Part shown: positions 1 to 9,182 of the stretch, in pieces
Layout: the number at the start of each line of letters is the position of its first letter
Numbering within the stretch: the stretch's first letter is position 1
Source of the DNA: JAOTZA01 sp965224065
Lineage (GTDB): Bacteria > Acidobacteriota > Thermoanaerobaculia > Multivoradales > JAHEKO01
DNA: 61,819 nucleotides
NCBI GenBank assembly: GCA_965224065.1
Contig: CBDCYF010000001.1
Location: forward strand, 1 to 61,819
Direction of reading: 5' to 3'
Program-made: the position numbers and the translations under genes
Notes under the pieces: generated by a model
What the model was told of the DNA's origin: nothing
What the model saw: only the letters and a program-made list of their open reading frames with translations
The model's database searches: none

Positions 1-60
1 GCCCCCGGATCCGATCCTGCTAGACTGCCGAATCGTCGGGGGAGGGAGGCGACAGCTCGG

Positions 61-1536
61 GTGACAGAGGTGGTGGAAATACGACTGGCCAGGAGCGTCC
101 GCTCGCGCCGGTCGCTGTTGATCTGCGGCTCGTTTCAGGGCGAGCCGGCACCGACGCAGGGGGCGAGCGACCCGCTGCGCGAGGCTATCGAGCGCGCGAC
201 GCGCAGAGACGGCTTCGAGGGGCGGAGCGGGCAGAGATCGGAAGCCGAGATCGGCCCCGGGGATACAGGCCTCGTCGTCGTTCACGGGCTCGGACCACGC
301 GGGGAATTCAGCGGAGAGAGTGTCCGCAAATGGGCGCGGAGAGTCGGCGTCGAGCTGCGCTCGCGGGCACGCACCAGCGCCCACCTGCTGGCGCCCGAGC
401 ACCCGGTCGTCTCGGGACCCGACGGGGCGGAGCCGCTCCTGCGGCATCTCGCCCTGACCGACTACCGCTTCCTCGAGTTCAAGGACGCCGCGACCCAGCC
501 GCCGCGCATCGCCAGCCTCACCCTGGTGGTTCCCGAGGCCGATCGCGGCGCCTACCGAAAGGCGCGACCGGTCGCCCTGGCGGTGGCGCGGGGCGCCATC
601 ACCACGAGGGACCTCGCCAACACGCCCCCCAACGTCGCCACCCCGGCATGGATGGCCCAGCAGGCGCGCCGGTTGGCCGCCGAGTTCGACATGAAGGTCA
701 CGGTGCTCGGCCCGCGCGAGCTCGCCCGCCGCAAGATGGGCGGCATCCTGGCGGTCGGCGGCGGCTCGGCGAACCCGCCGAGACTGGTCCGCCTCGAGTG
801 GGGATCGGGTCGGCGCTCCGTTTCGCTCGTCGGCAAGGGCGTCACCTTCGATACCGGCGGCATCTCGATCAAGCCGGCGGCCGCGATGGACGAGATGAAG
901 TACGACAAGAGCGGCGCCTGTACGGTCCTCGGCATCGCGCGGGCGACGGCCCAGCTCGACCTGCCGCTGCGCTTCCGCGCCTACCTGCCGCTGGCCGAGA
1001 ACATGCCCGACGGCTCGGCCTACCGGCCCGGCGACATCGTCACCTGCCACAACGGCAAGACGGTCGAGATCCTCAACACCGACGCCGAGGGGCGGATGAT
1101 CCTCGCCGACGCTCTGAGCTGGGCGGCCAGCGAGAAACCGGACTTCCTGGTCGACTACGCCACCCTGACCGGTGCCTGTGTCGTCGCGCTCGGGCAGAGC
1201 GGTGCGGGACTGTTCTCGCCCGACGACGAGCTCGTCGAAGGCCTGCTCGAGGGTGCGACGGTCGCCGACGAGTACCTCTGGCGGCTCCCTCTCTGGCCCG
1301 AGTTCGGCCGCGCGATGAAGGGCACACACGCCGATCTCAGGAACGCCGGCGGTCGCTGGGGAGGCGCCTCCACGGCGGCGGCCTTCCTGTCGAGCTTCGT
1401 CGATGGAGCGGGACAGTGGGCCCACGTCGATCTCGCGGGCCCGGCCTATGTCGGCGCGGCGGGAGGATCGAGGAAGGGTGCCACCGGCTACGGGGTCGCC
1501 CTGAGCGTCCACTGGCTCCGATCGCTGCCGAGATGA
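61..1536 (+). CDS. pepA: leucyl aminopeptidase (M17 family)
   Basis: Cytosolic dinuclear-metal aminopeptidase that removes N-terminal residues from peptides. The 491-residue length is usual for bacterial PepA. The family signature NTDAEGRMILAD is at about residues 339-350. The upstream metal/catalytic segment GKGVTFDTGG (about 258-267) and DEMKYDKSGA (about 278-287) supply the Lys and Asp ligands, so the active site looks complete. The GTG start follows a good ribosome-binding site (GGAGGGAGG). The last codons overlap the next gene (ATGA), so it is probably cotranscribed with the two peptide-transporter ATPases, which fits peptide uptake followed by hydrolysis. Confidence 0.95.
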   Translation: MTEVVEIRLARSVRSRRSLLICGSFQGEPAPTQGASDPLREAIERATRRDGFEGRSGQRSEAEIGPGDTGLVVVHGLGPRGEFSGESVRKWARRVGVELRSRARTSAHLLAPEHPVVSGPDGAEPLLRHLALTDYRFLEFKDAATQPPRIASLTLVVPEADRGAYRKARPVALAVARGAITTRDLANTPPNVATPAWMAQQARRLAAEFDMKVTVLGPRELARRKMGGILAVGGGSANPPRLVRLEWGSGRRSVSLVGKGVTFDTGGISIKPAAAMDEMKYDKSGACTVLGIARATAQLDLPLRFRAYLPLAENMPDGSAYRPGDIVTCHNGKTVEILNTDAEGRMILADALSWAASEKPDFLVDYATLTGACVVALGQSGAGLFSPDDELVEGLLEGATVADEYLWRLPLWPEFGRAMKGTHADLRNAGGRWGGASTAAAFLSSFVDGAGQWAHVDLAGPAYVGAAGGSRKGATGYGVALSVHWLRSLPR

Positions 1537-2543
1537 GCGATCTGCTCCGGATCGAGGACCTGACGATCAGCTTCCCGTCCACCGAGAGAGCCTCGGGCGA
1601 GAGCGTCTCCGTGGTTCGCGGGGTCTCGCTGGCGCTGTCCAGCGGCGAGTTCGTCGGTCTGGTGGGGGAGTCCGGGTCGGGCAAGAGCCTCACGGCCCTC
1701 TCGGTGCTGAGGCTGCTGCCACCGGCGGCACGCGTCGACGGCGGATCGATCCGGCTCGATGGGCGCGACCTCCTCGACCTATCGGAGGAGGCGATGCGCG
1801 AGGTCCGCGGCGGCAGCGTGGCGATGGTCTTCCAGGAGCCGATGACGGCGCTCAACCCGGTGTTGAGCATCGGCTACCAGATCGCCGAGGCGGTCATGGT
1901 ACACAGCGAGGCCAGCCGCGACGAGGCGCTCGACGAGGCCCGACGGCTGCTCGAGTTGGTGGCCATCCCCGAGGCCTCCGACCGGCTCTCCGACTATCCA
2001 CACCAGCTATCGGGCGGCCAGCGACAGCGGGCGATGATCGCGATGGCGCTCGCCGGCAAACCGCGACTGCTCATCGCCGACGAGCCGACGACGGCCCTCG
2101 ACGTCACCATCCAGGCACAGATCCTCGACCTGCTGCTCGACCTGCGTTGCCGGCTCGATCTGGCGGTACTCCTGATCACCCACGATCTCGGTGTCGTCGC
2201 CGAGACCTGCGACCGCGCGCTGGTCATGTACGCCGGCCAGATCGTCGAGAAGGCGACTGTCGACGCGCTCTTCGAGAGCCCGTCCCATCCCTACTCGCGG
2301 GGTCTCCTGGCGGCACAGCCGGACCTCGGGAGCGCGCGACTCGGCGAGCCGCTGCCCACCATCCAGGGCCAGATTCCCGACCCCGCGCACCTGCCCACGG
2401 GCTGTGGCTTCCACCCGCGCTGCGACGAGGCCTGGGACCACTGCGCGCAGAGCCAGCCACGACTCTATCGACTCGGAGAGAGCCACGAGGCGGCCTGTTT
2501 CCTCCACGATCCGGAACAGGGGGGGCAACGTGCCGCTGGTTGA
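1533..2543 (+). CDS. oligopeptide/dipeptide ABC transporter ATP-binding protein (OppD/DppD type)
   Basis: One of the two cytoplasmic ATPases that power a peptide or nickel-type importer. The 336 residues show Walker A GESGSGKS (about 43-50), the signature LSGGQRQR, Walker B LLIADEP, and the oligo_HPY C-terminal motif TGCGFHPRC typical of OppD/OppF. The ATG overlaps the pepA stop (ATGA), indicating translational coupling. Neither a permease nor a binding protein lies nearby, so they must be upstream of the window or elsewhere. The substrate cannot be read from sequence; peptides are favoured by the neighbouring aminopeptidase. Confidence 0.93.
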   Translation: MSDLLRIEDLTISFPSTERASGESVSVVRGVSLALSSGEFVGLVGESGSGKSLTALSVLRLLPPAARVDGGSIRLDGRDLLDLSEEAMREVRGGSVAMVFQEPMTALNPVLSIGYQIAEAVMVHSEASRDEALDEARRLLELVAIPEASDRLSDYPHQLSGGQRQRAMIAMALAGKPRLLIADEPTTALDVTIQAQILDLLLDLRCRLDLAVLLITHDLGVVAETCDRALVMYAGQIVEKATVDALFESPSHPYSRGLLAAQPDLGSARLGEPLPTIQGQIPDPAHLPTGCGFHPRCDEAWDHCAQSQPRLYRLGESHEAACFLHDPEQGGQRAAG

Positions 2544-3519
2544 GGCGAGGGGCCTGACCAAGGAGTTCCCGGTCCGTCGTGGCCTGCTGCGGCGCACCAC
2601 CGCCACCCTGCGGGCCGTCGACGACGTCGACCTGGTGATCGAGAAGGGGGAGTGCGTCGCCCTGGTGGGAGAGTCCGGAAGCGGCAAGACGACGCTGGCT
2701 CGTTGCCTGATCCGCCTGGTCGAGCCGACGGCGGGAAGCGTCACGTTTCGCGGACGGGACCTGTTCGACCTGTCGGGAAGCGCCCTGCGCGAGCAGCGCC
2801 GCGACTTCCAGATCGTCTTCCAGGACCCATACAGCTCGCTCAACCCACGGATGAAGGTCGGCCGCACCATCGCCGAGCCACTCGAGGTGCACGACATCGT
2901 GCCGCGAGCCGCCCGGGCCGACAGGGTCCGCGAGCTGCTCGAGATGGTCGGCCTGCCGGCCTCCGCGGCCGGCCGCTACCCGCACGAGTTCTCCGGCGGG
3001 CAGCGCCAGAGGATCGGCATCGCTCGCGCCCTGGCGACCGAGCCGGCGCTTCTCATCGCCGACGAGCCGGTCTCGGCTCTCGATGTCTCGGTGCAGGCGC
3101 AGATCATCAACCTCCTGATGCGCCTGCGCGAAACACTCGGCCTCACCCTTCTCGTCATCGCCCACGATCTCGGCGTCGTCAGGCGCATGGCCGACCGGGT
3201 CCTGGTCATGTACCTCGGGCGTCTGGTCGAGGAAGCGCCCAACGAGATGCTCTTCACCTCGCCACTGCATCCGTACACGACGAGCTTGCTGTCGGCCGTC
3301 CCCGGCGGCAGACCGGGAGAGCGCTCCCAACGGATCAGTCTCGAGGGCGAGCTTCCGTCACCCAGCGACCCGCCGACCGGATGCGGCTTCCATCCGCGCT
3401 GCCCGATCGCCCGCGAACGCTGCTCGGAAGAGACCCCGGACCTCGAGGAGGTCGCGCCAGGACGTCTCGCCGCCTGTTTCCATCCCGGCGAACCGATCGA
3501 CGGCAGCGTCAGCGAGTGA
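2530..3519 (+). CDS. oligopeptide/dipeptide ABC transporter ATP-binding protein (OppF/DppF type)
   Basis: Partner ATPase of the preceding gene. It contains Walker A GESGSGKTT, the OppF-type segment QIVFQDPYSSLNPRM, signature FSGGQRQR, Walker B LLIADEP and a C-terminal TGCGFHPRC motif. The open frame runs further upstream, but the GTG at 2530 is chosen because it follows a purine-rich site (GGAACAGGGGGG), gives the usual family N terminus (VEARGLTKEF) and overlaps the previous gene by only 14 bases. The D and F type ATPases normally form a heterodimer. Confidence 0.92.
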   Translation: MPLVEARGLTKEFPVRRGLLRRTTATLRAVDDVDLVIEKGECVALVGESGSGKTTLARCLIRLVEPTAGSVTFRGRDLFDLSGSALREQRRDFQIVFQDPYSSLNPRMKVGRTIAEPLEVHDIVPRAARADRVRELLEMVGLPASAAGRYPHEFSGGQRQRIGIARALATEPALLIADEPVSALDVSVQAQIINLLMRLRETLGLTLLVIAHDLGVVRRMADRVLVMYLGRLVEEAPNEMLFTSPLHPYTTSLLSAVPGGRPGERSQRISLEGELPSPSDPPTGCGFHPRCPIARERCSEETPDLEEVAPGRLAACFHPGEPIDGSVSE

Positions 3520-3630
3520 GTCGCCATGGAACTTTTTGCAGTGAATTTCGTAGCTCAACATAGGGACTCGGAGGAACGTCGGAGTCTCCGACAACACCGA
3601 AACAAGACATCCTCAGCGGGGATTTTTGCG

Positions 3631-5328
3631 ATGCGAAGAAATCGGCAAGTAGGCCTCTATTCGAACCTCTCGACGAGGTTCCCAGGCATGGCGATCGCCC
3701 TGGCGGCGATCCTGCTCCTGACACCCGTCGCCGCACCGGCGTCTGCCCAGGAGCAGCAGCTGCCCCCCAACGACTCGCCCGGCTTCCAGATCGACACGCG
3801 TCAGGTCGATCCGAGCTGGCAGCCCAATGCCGACATCTCCGATGGCAAGGTCGAGCTGACCATGTGGCAGGCGATCGAGATCGCCCTGCGCCGCAACTAC
3901 AACCTGGTCATCGAGCGCTACAAGCTCGAGGAGTCGGCGCTGCGTCTGACCGAGAACATGGGTATCTACGATCTCGGCATCACGACCGACTTCACCGGCT
4001 TCGACGAGACCTCGCCCTCGGCCTCGAACCTCGACGGCGCCCTGGTCCAGGAGAACGACGGCAACGAGCTGAACCTCGGTTTCGACCAGCTGAACCGCTA
4101 CGGCGGCACGATCGGAATCGACTTCAACAACTCGCGCCGGCGCTCGAACTCGCGGTTCGCCGCCGTCAACCCGAGCTACCGCGTCGATGTCGACGCGAGC
4201 TACTCCCAGCCGTTGCTGCGCAACTTCGGAAAGGTGGCCACCAACCGGGGCCTGCTCGTCGCGACGAACAACCTCGGCGTCTCGCAGGAGGCCTTCGAGC
4301 GGCAGGTCGTCGAGGTCGTCCGCCTGGTGGGGATCAACTACTGGTCCCTGGTCGAGGCCCGCGAGCAGCTCGGCGTCGCCGCCGAAGCGCTCCGCCTCGC
4401 CGAAGAGCTCCACGAACAGAACGAGATCAAGGTCGAGGTCGGGACCCTGGCCCCGCTCGAGCTGATCCAGAGCGAAGCCGGCATGGCGACGCGACGCGAC
4501 GAGTTCATCCGCGCCACGATCGATGTCGGCAACGCCGAGGACGATCTGCGCGAAGCGCTGAACGTGCCCGACGGTCCCTTCTGGGAGACCGAGATCGTGC
4601 CGCTGACGCCAACCGACATCACCCGGATCGAGATCGATCCCAGGGAGGCGGTCAAGGAGGCGATCGAGAACCGTCCCGAGGTGCGCAGCAAGCGGATCGA
4701 GAACAAGAACCTCGAGGTCGACTACCAGTACCGGAAGAACCAGAAGAAGCCGCAGCTCAATCTGACCGCGACCTACGGGTTCAACGGCCTCGGAGGCCCG
4801 GTATCGCTGCGCGACTTCGATACCGGAGAGGTCCTTCTGACCGCGCCGGGCGACTATGGGGACGCGCTGTCGCAGGTTCGCGACGGCGACTTTCCGGGTT
4901 GGAGCTACGCGCTCAACCTCGCCGTGCCGGTGCAGAATCGCGAGCGCAAGGCGCAGTTGGCGGTCGCCGAGATCGCCATCGAGCGCGGCCAGGCGGAGCT
5001 CGAGCAGCTCGAGCTCCAGGTCTCGACCGAGGTCCGCAAGGCGGCCCGTTCCGTGACTACGGCCGAAGCCCTGGTCGACTCGACCCGCGTCTCGCGACGC
5101 CTCGAGGAGGAGAACCTCAAGGCCGAGCAGAAGCGCTACGAGAACGGTATGTCGACCAGCTTCCAGGTGCTCCAGATCCAGGAAGACCTGTCGCAGGCAC
5201 GCAGCAACGCCGTCAAGGCCGAGACCGGATATCGCAAGGCGCTCATCGAGTATCTGAAAGCCATCGGGCGCCTCGACGAGTCCGTCGACGTCCAGATCAA
5301 TACGGCGGTCTCGGAAGACCCCCGTTGA
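3631..5328 (+). CDS. TolC-family outer membrane efflux protein
   Basis: Outer-membrane channel subunit of tripartite efflux or type I secretion. After a cleavable signal peptide (hydrophobic MAIALAAILLLTPVAAPASAQ) come two alpha-helical OEP repeats with long heptad-rich stretches, total 565 residues. An in-frame ATG lies earlier at 3526, but ATG 3631 places the signal sequence correctly. No inner-membrane pump or adaptor is adjacent, so the partner is unknown. A strong hairpin terminator follows. Confidence 0.88.
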   Translation: MRRNRQVGLYSNLSTRFPGMAIALAAILLLTPVAAPASAQEQQLPPNDSPGFQIDTRQVDPSWQPNADISDGKVELTMWQAIEIALRRNYNLVIERYKLEESALRLTENMGIYDLGITTDFTGFDETSPSASNLDGALVQENDGNELNLGFDQLNRYGGTIGIDFNNSRRRSNSRFAAVNPSYRVDVDASYSQPLLRNFGKVATNRGLLVATNNLGVSQEAFERQVVEVVRLVGINYWSLVEAREQLGVAAEALRLAEELHEQNEIKVEVGTLAPLELIQSEAGMATRRDEFIRATIDVGNAEDDLREALNVPDGPFWETEIVPLTPTDITRIEIDPREAVKEAIENRPEVRSKRIENKNLEVDYQYRKNQKKPQLNLTATYGFNGLGGPVSLRDFDTGEVLLTAPGDYGDALSQVRDGDFPGWSYALNLAVPVQNRERKAQLAVAEIAIERGQAELEQLELQVSTEVRKAARSVTTAEALVDSTRVSRRLEEENLKAEQKRYENGMSTSFQVLQIQEDLSQARSNAVKAETGYRKALIEYLKAIGRLDESVDVQINTAVSEDPR

Positions 5329-5356
5329 GCCAACACTGATCTTCAGCGAGCGGGTC

Positions 5357-5389
5357 CGGGTCGGAGCGAGACCTCGCTCCGGCCCGTTT
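5357..5389 (+). terminator. intrinsic terminator after the TolC-like gene
   Basis: A 13-bp stem (one G-U) pairs 5357-5369 with 5374-5386 around a four-base loop and is followed by TTTC. It lies 28 bases after the stop codon and before the next gene, as expected for a Rho-independent terminator, although the T run is short. Confidence 0.6.
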
Positions 5390-5441
5390 CGCGTCTGCTA
5401 CCATCCGCCGCGAATCCGTCAGATTCCGAGGGGAGGCAGGC

Positions 5442-7703
5442 ATGAGGCGTATCTCGCGTAGACAGAGGACCAGGACGCTCACCGGCGTCGTACTCTTGGC
5501 GCTCCTGGCGACGTCCGGGGCCTGGGTCACGGTGGCGACCGCGGGTGAGGGCGCGCCGATCATGGGCTTCGATGACGAGGGGGCCGCCGCCCAGCGCGAC
5601 CTCGAGGCGCGGTTCGATGCCGAGCTCAGCGCCGAAGAGATCGGTGGCTGGATCGAGACGCTCTCCTCGAGGCCGCGGCACGTCGGTGCCCCATGGACGA
5701 AGGAGAGCGCCGAGTACATGGTCGAGCTGCTGAGCTCCTGGGGCTGGGACGCGTCGCTCGAGACCTACTGGGTCCTCTTTCCGACGCCGCGGGTGCGCCG
5801 CGTCGAGATGCTCGAGCCGACCCCTTTCACGCCGTCGCTCAGCGAGCCGGCGCTGCCCGAAGACTCGACCTCGGGACAGACGGACGAGCAGTTACCGATC
5901 TACAACGCCTATTCGATCGACGGTGACGTCACCGGCGAGCTCGTCTACGTCAACTACGGAGTCCCCGACGACTACCTGGAGCTCGAGAAGCGCGGCATCT
6001 CGGTCGAGGGCAAGATCGTCATCGCCCGCTACTACGGCTCCTGGCGGGGCATCAAGCCGAAGGTGGCGGCGGAGAAGGGCGCGATCGGCTGCATTCTCTA
6101 TTCCGACCCCGCCGACGACGGCTTCCGCCAGGGGGACGTCTACCCGGTCGGAGGATACCGGTCCCCGCGCGGAGCCCAGCGCGGCTCGGTCGCCGACATG
6201 CCGCTCTATCCCGGCGATCCGGCGACCCCCTTCGTCGGCGCCACCGAGGACTCGGTACCCCTGCCGCTCGACCAGATCGAGACCCTCACCAAGATCCCCG
6301 TCCTGCCGATCTCCTACGCCGACGCGCAACCGCTGCTGGAAGCGCTCGGCGGCCCCGTGGCACCATCCGCGTGGCGGGGAGGACTGCCGATCACCTACCA
6401 CATCGGTCCCGGACCGACGAAGGTCCGCGTGAACCTCGAGTTCGACTGGGAGCGCACTCCGGCCCACAACGTCGTCGCCAGGCTGCGGGGTGAAGAGCTT
6501 CCCGATCAGTGGATCGTGCGCGGCAACCACCACGACGCCTGGGTGAACGGCGCTACCGATCCGGTCAGCGGCATGGCCGCGGTTCTCGCCGAGGCCAAGG
6601 CTCTCGGCGCGCTCTACGCCGAGGGGTGGCGGCCCCGCCGCACTCTCGTCTACGCTGGCTGGGATGCCGAGGAGCCGGGACTTCTGGGCTCGACGGAGTG
6701 GGCGGAGCACCACGCCGAGGAGCTGGGCGAAAAGGCCGTCGTCTACATCAACTCCGACAGCAACTCGCGCGGATTCCTCTACGCCGGCGGCTCCCACACC
6801 CTGGAACGTTTCTTCAACCAGGTCTCGCGCGACGTCGACGATCCACTGACCGACGGCAGCGTCGCCGACCGGCAGCGCGCCAGGATCGCGGTCAATGGTC
6901 CGGAGCCGCTGCGCCGGGCGACGGCTGGCGGCGGCGACGTTCCGCTGTTCCCTCTGGGATCGGGCTCCGACTACACCCCCTTCCTGCAGCACCTGGGAAT
7001 CGCGTCCCTCAACCTCGGCTTCGGCGGCGAGGGCCAGTACGGCCAGTACCACTCGGCCTACGACAGCTTCGACCACTACCGCCGCTTCATGGATCCGACC
7101 TTCGAGTACGGCGTCGCCCTGGCCCGGGTCGCCGGCCGCGCGGTCCTCCGACTCGCCAACGCCGAGGTCCTGCCCTTCGAGTTCACCCGGCTGGCCTCCA
7201 CCGTCGGGCGCTACATCGACGAGATCGAGACCCACCTCGACGAGATGCGCACCGCGACCAAGGCCGAGAACCAGCGGATCCGCAGCGGTGCCTACGAGGC
7301 CGCCTGGGATCCGCGCGACGGCTGGATCGTTCCCGAGCCCAAGGCTCCGGTGCCGCACCTGAACTTCGCGCCGCTGCGCAACGCCCTGGCCAGCCTCGAG
7401 GAGAGCGCCGCCGCCTGGGCTGCGGCTCAGGACACGGCGGCGGGTGGGGCCGAGCTGGACCGGCTGCTCTACGGCACCGAACGACTGCTGACCCGCTCGC
7501 AGGGCCTTCCCAGACGGCCCTGGTTCCGGCACCACATCTACGCCCCGGGCTTCTACACCGGCTACGGCGTCAAGACGCTGCCGGGGGTCCGAGAGGCGGT
7601 GGAGCAGCGTGACTGGGACGAAGCCAGCGAGCAGATCGAGATCCTGGCCGGCGTCCTGGATGCCGCGGCGGAGCAGATCGCGACAGCGGCCGGAGGCGAC
7701 TAG
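5442..7703 (+). CDS. secreted M28 family metallopeptidase (glutamate carboxypeptidase II-like)
   Basis: Secreted di-zinc carboxypeptidase/aminopeptidase. A signal peptide (about residues 1-35) is followed by a protease-associated domain (about 140-330), an M28 catalytic domain and a helical C-terminal dimerisation-like domain, the GCPII/transferrin-receptor layout, and 753 residues fits. Catalytic-site motifs seen in order are NHHDAW, GATDPVSG, DAEEPGLLGS, NSDS and YHSAYDSFDH, which contain the expected His, Asp, Glu, Asp and His ligands and the general-base Glu. Start ATG follows GAGGGGAGG. It probably degrades peptides in the periplasm or outside, in keeping with the peptide importer upstream. 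Confidence 0.92.
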   Translation: MRRISRRQRTRTLTGVVLLALLATSGAWVTVATAGEGAPIMGFDDEGAAAQRDLEARFDAELSAEEIGGWIETLSSRPRHVGAPWTKESAEYMVELLSSWGWDASLETYWVLFPTPRVRRVEMLEPTPFTPSLSEPALPEDSTSGQTDEQLPIYNAYSIDGDVTGELVYVNYGVPDDYLELEKRGISVEGKIVIARYYGSWRGIKPKVAAEKGAIGCILYSDPADDGFRQGDVYPVGGYRSPRGAQRGSVADMPLYPGDPATPFVGATEDSVPLPLDQIETLTKIPVLPISYADAQPLLEALGGPVAPSAWRGGLPITYHIGPGPTKVRVNLEFDWERTPAHNVVARLRGEELPDQWIVRGNHHDAWVNGATDPVSGMAAVLAEAKALGALYAEGWRPRRTLVYAGWDAEEPGLLGSTEWAEHHAEELGEKAVVYINSDSNSRGFLYAGGSHTLERFFNQVSRDVDDPLTDGSVADRQRARIAVNGPEPLRRATAGGGDVPLFPLGSGSDYTPFLQHLGIASLNLGFGGEGQYGQYHSAYDSFDHYRRFMDPTFEYGVALARVAGRAVLRLANAEVLPFEFTRLASTVGRYIDEIETHLDEMRTATKAENQRIRSGAYEAAWDPRDGWIVPEPKAPVPHLNFAPLRNALASLEESAAAWAAAQDTAAGGAELDRLLYGTERLLTRSQGLPRRPWFRHHIYAPGFYTGYGVKTLPGVREAVEQRDWDEASEQIEILAGVLDAAAEQIATAAGGD

Positions 7704-7775
7704 GCGGACGCTGCGTCGGGCATCATCGCGAGACCGGGGGCCGACCTGGCACGCTGTTTGAGTCAGGATGTCGTG

Positions 7776-8477
7776 ATGGAAGGACGACGGAGAGCCGCGC
7801 GCGATCGCCGCCCGGTGCTTGTGGCTGCGGTCGTCATGCTGCTCGCCGGGCTCGCCTGTGGCGGCGGTTCCGGCGGCAAGCCGACGACCCCTCCGCGCTC
7901 CGTCTTCGGCGCCGTCGGCGGCTCGTTGACCCGGCTGGCGATCGCTGGCTACAACTCGATCGGCGGCTCGAGGGGATGGCCCGACGGCGAGCTCGCCGAG
8001 TACGGCGGCGCGTCGATCTCCGTGTGGGCGAGAGAGATCGGCCAGCCCGGCGCCCGCACCTGGTCGATCTTCCAGGGACTGCTCGAGGCTGAGTCCGGCA
8101 CCGACCAGATCTGGTGGCACATCCTGGTGCGCAAACGATCCGGGCCACCGCCGGCCGCTCTCTCTCCGGCCGACCAACAGATGGTCCTGGAGGTGGGGGA
8201 GGAGATCCGCCGCCGTGTCGGACCGGGCATGCCGATCTACGCCTCACCGATACCGCTCTACGCGCCGGCCGTCGAATGCGAGCCGGTGAGCCCGACCGAC
8301 GAGCGCATCTCACAGCTGATGGTCGATTTCGCCGTCGCCCGCGGTCTTGCCGAGCGCGGCCCGACCCTGCGACCGATCACCAACGGCAACAACAACGGAC
8401 CCTCCGACCCTTGCCACCAGGGACCCCTGGGGCGAGAGCAGCACGGCCGCGAGCTGAGGGCGTTTTTCGGCGGGTGA
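7776..8477 (+). CDS. putative lipoprotein of unknown function
   Basis: A 233-residue protein with a lipoprotein signal: charged N terminus, hydrophobic VLVAAVVMLLAG, then lipobox LAC-G near residue 28. The rest (YNSIGGSRGWPDGELAEYGG..., then PIYASPIPLYAP and CHQGPLGREQHGRELRAFF near the end) gave no confident family; a distant SGNH-hydrolase relation is conceivable but not shown. The ATG at 7776 is preferred to an in-frame TTG at 7758 because it gives a compact lipoprotein leader. Function unknown. Confidence 0.7.
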   Translation: MEGRRRAARDRRPVLVAAVVMLLAGLACGGGSGGKPTTPPRSVFGAVGGSLTRLAIAGYNSIGGSRGWPDGELAEYGGASISVWAREIGQPGARTWSIFQGLLEAESGTDQIWWHILVRKRSGPPPAALSPADQQMVLEVGEEIRRRVGPGMPIYASPIPLYAPAVECEPVSPTDERISQLMVDFAVARGLAERGPTLRPITNGNNNGPSDPCHQGPLGREQHGRELRAFFGG

Positions 8478-8642
8478 TCCGTCGCTCGACCGGCACCGAA
8501 TCGTCACCCGACCCTGACGCGTTCCTGACGCTCCGACTGGTAGCGTGCGCGACAAGGCGGCAGAGCGACCGAGCAGCGCAGATCGATTGACAGCGCCGTA
8601 TCGGACCTGTCAGGCTTCTATACTCAGCCGGTAGTTCATCGA

Positions 8643-9050
8643 ATGGAGAGACGTAGACTAGCTGCAAAGCACTGGTTTCCCTGCTGGGCGCTGCTCGGCC
8701 TTCTCGCCCGCGCCGTCGTACCGAGCGGTTTCATGCCGGCCTCCCCGGCCGACGGTTGGCCGGTCGCTCCCTGTCCCGGACAGGATCACGGTGTCCTCCA
8801 CGCGCCCCTCGAAGGCACGTCGGAGAGCGAGCACGCCGAGCATCTTCCGGGATCGGGCGACAGTTGCGAGACCTCGTGCTTCCAGGGGTTCTTCTTCTCC
8901 TTGGCCGCTGAATTCGACGTCGCGGAAGCGCCGGATCATCTGCTGGAGGCGGTCGGACGATCGCGATATTCCAGTCAGCCGGTTCCCGCCGCGATCGCCA
9001 CGAGCTCCGCACAGCCACGCGGTCCTCCGACGTCCGTCCTTTCGAGCTGA
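8643..9050 (+). CDS. DUF2946-like membrane-associated protein
   Basis: A 135-residue protein with one N-terminal hydrophobic segment (ALLGLLARAVVPSGFMPA) and a C-terminal PRGPP motif. Both the PxGFMP and RGPP elements are hallmarks of the DUF2946 family as I remember it. Cysteines and histidines are enriched in the centre (CPGQDHG, EHAEH, CETSC), compatible with metal binding. Such proteins are often found near copper-handling genes and here a multicopper oxidase follows, so a copper-related role is inferred, not demonstrated. Confidence 0.65.
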   Translation: MERRRLAAKHWFPCWALLGLLARAVVPSGFMPASPADGWPVAPCPGQDHGVLHAPLEGTSESEHAEHLPGSGDSCETSCFQGFFFSLAAEFDVAEAPDHLLEAVGRSRYSSQPVPAAIATSSAQPRGPPTSVLSS

Positions 9051-9053
9051 GGT

Positions 9054-9074
9054 GCGCGCCCCGACGGGGCGCGC
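9054..9074 (+). terminator. GC-rich hairpin downstream of the DUF2946-like gene
   Basis: Perfect 9-bp stem GCGCGCCCC/GGGGCGCGC with a GAC loop, four bases after the stop codon. There is no T tract, so it may be a Rho-independent terminator of the GC-rich type or a processing/stability element. Confidence 0.4.
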
Positions 9075-9182
9075 CACAAACGTTGTTCTCCCACCGGGCT
9101 CGCGGGTCCGGTGACTCCGGGTTCGAGCCCCGGACGGATACACCATCGAAAGAAAGCGGATCCCCAAGGAGGATCACCCGCA

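Noticed and set aside
3526..3630. Upstream ATG extension of the TolC-like protein
   Set aside because: It would place 35 non-leader residues before the signal peptide.
8587..8624. TTGACA and TATACT upstream of the DUF2946-like gene
   Set aside because: The 26-base spacer is too long for a normal sigma-70 promoter.
9100..9146. tRNA T-arm-like sequence (CCGGG-TTCGAGC-CCCGG) before the multicopper oxidase
   Set aside because: The required acceptor, D and anticodon arms are not found upstream, so this is not a tRNA gene.
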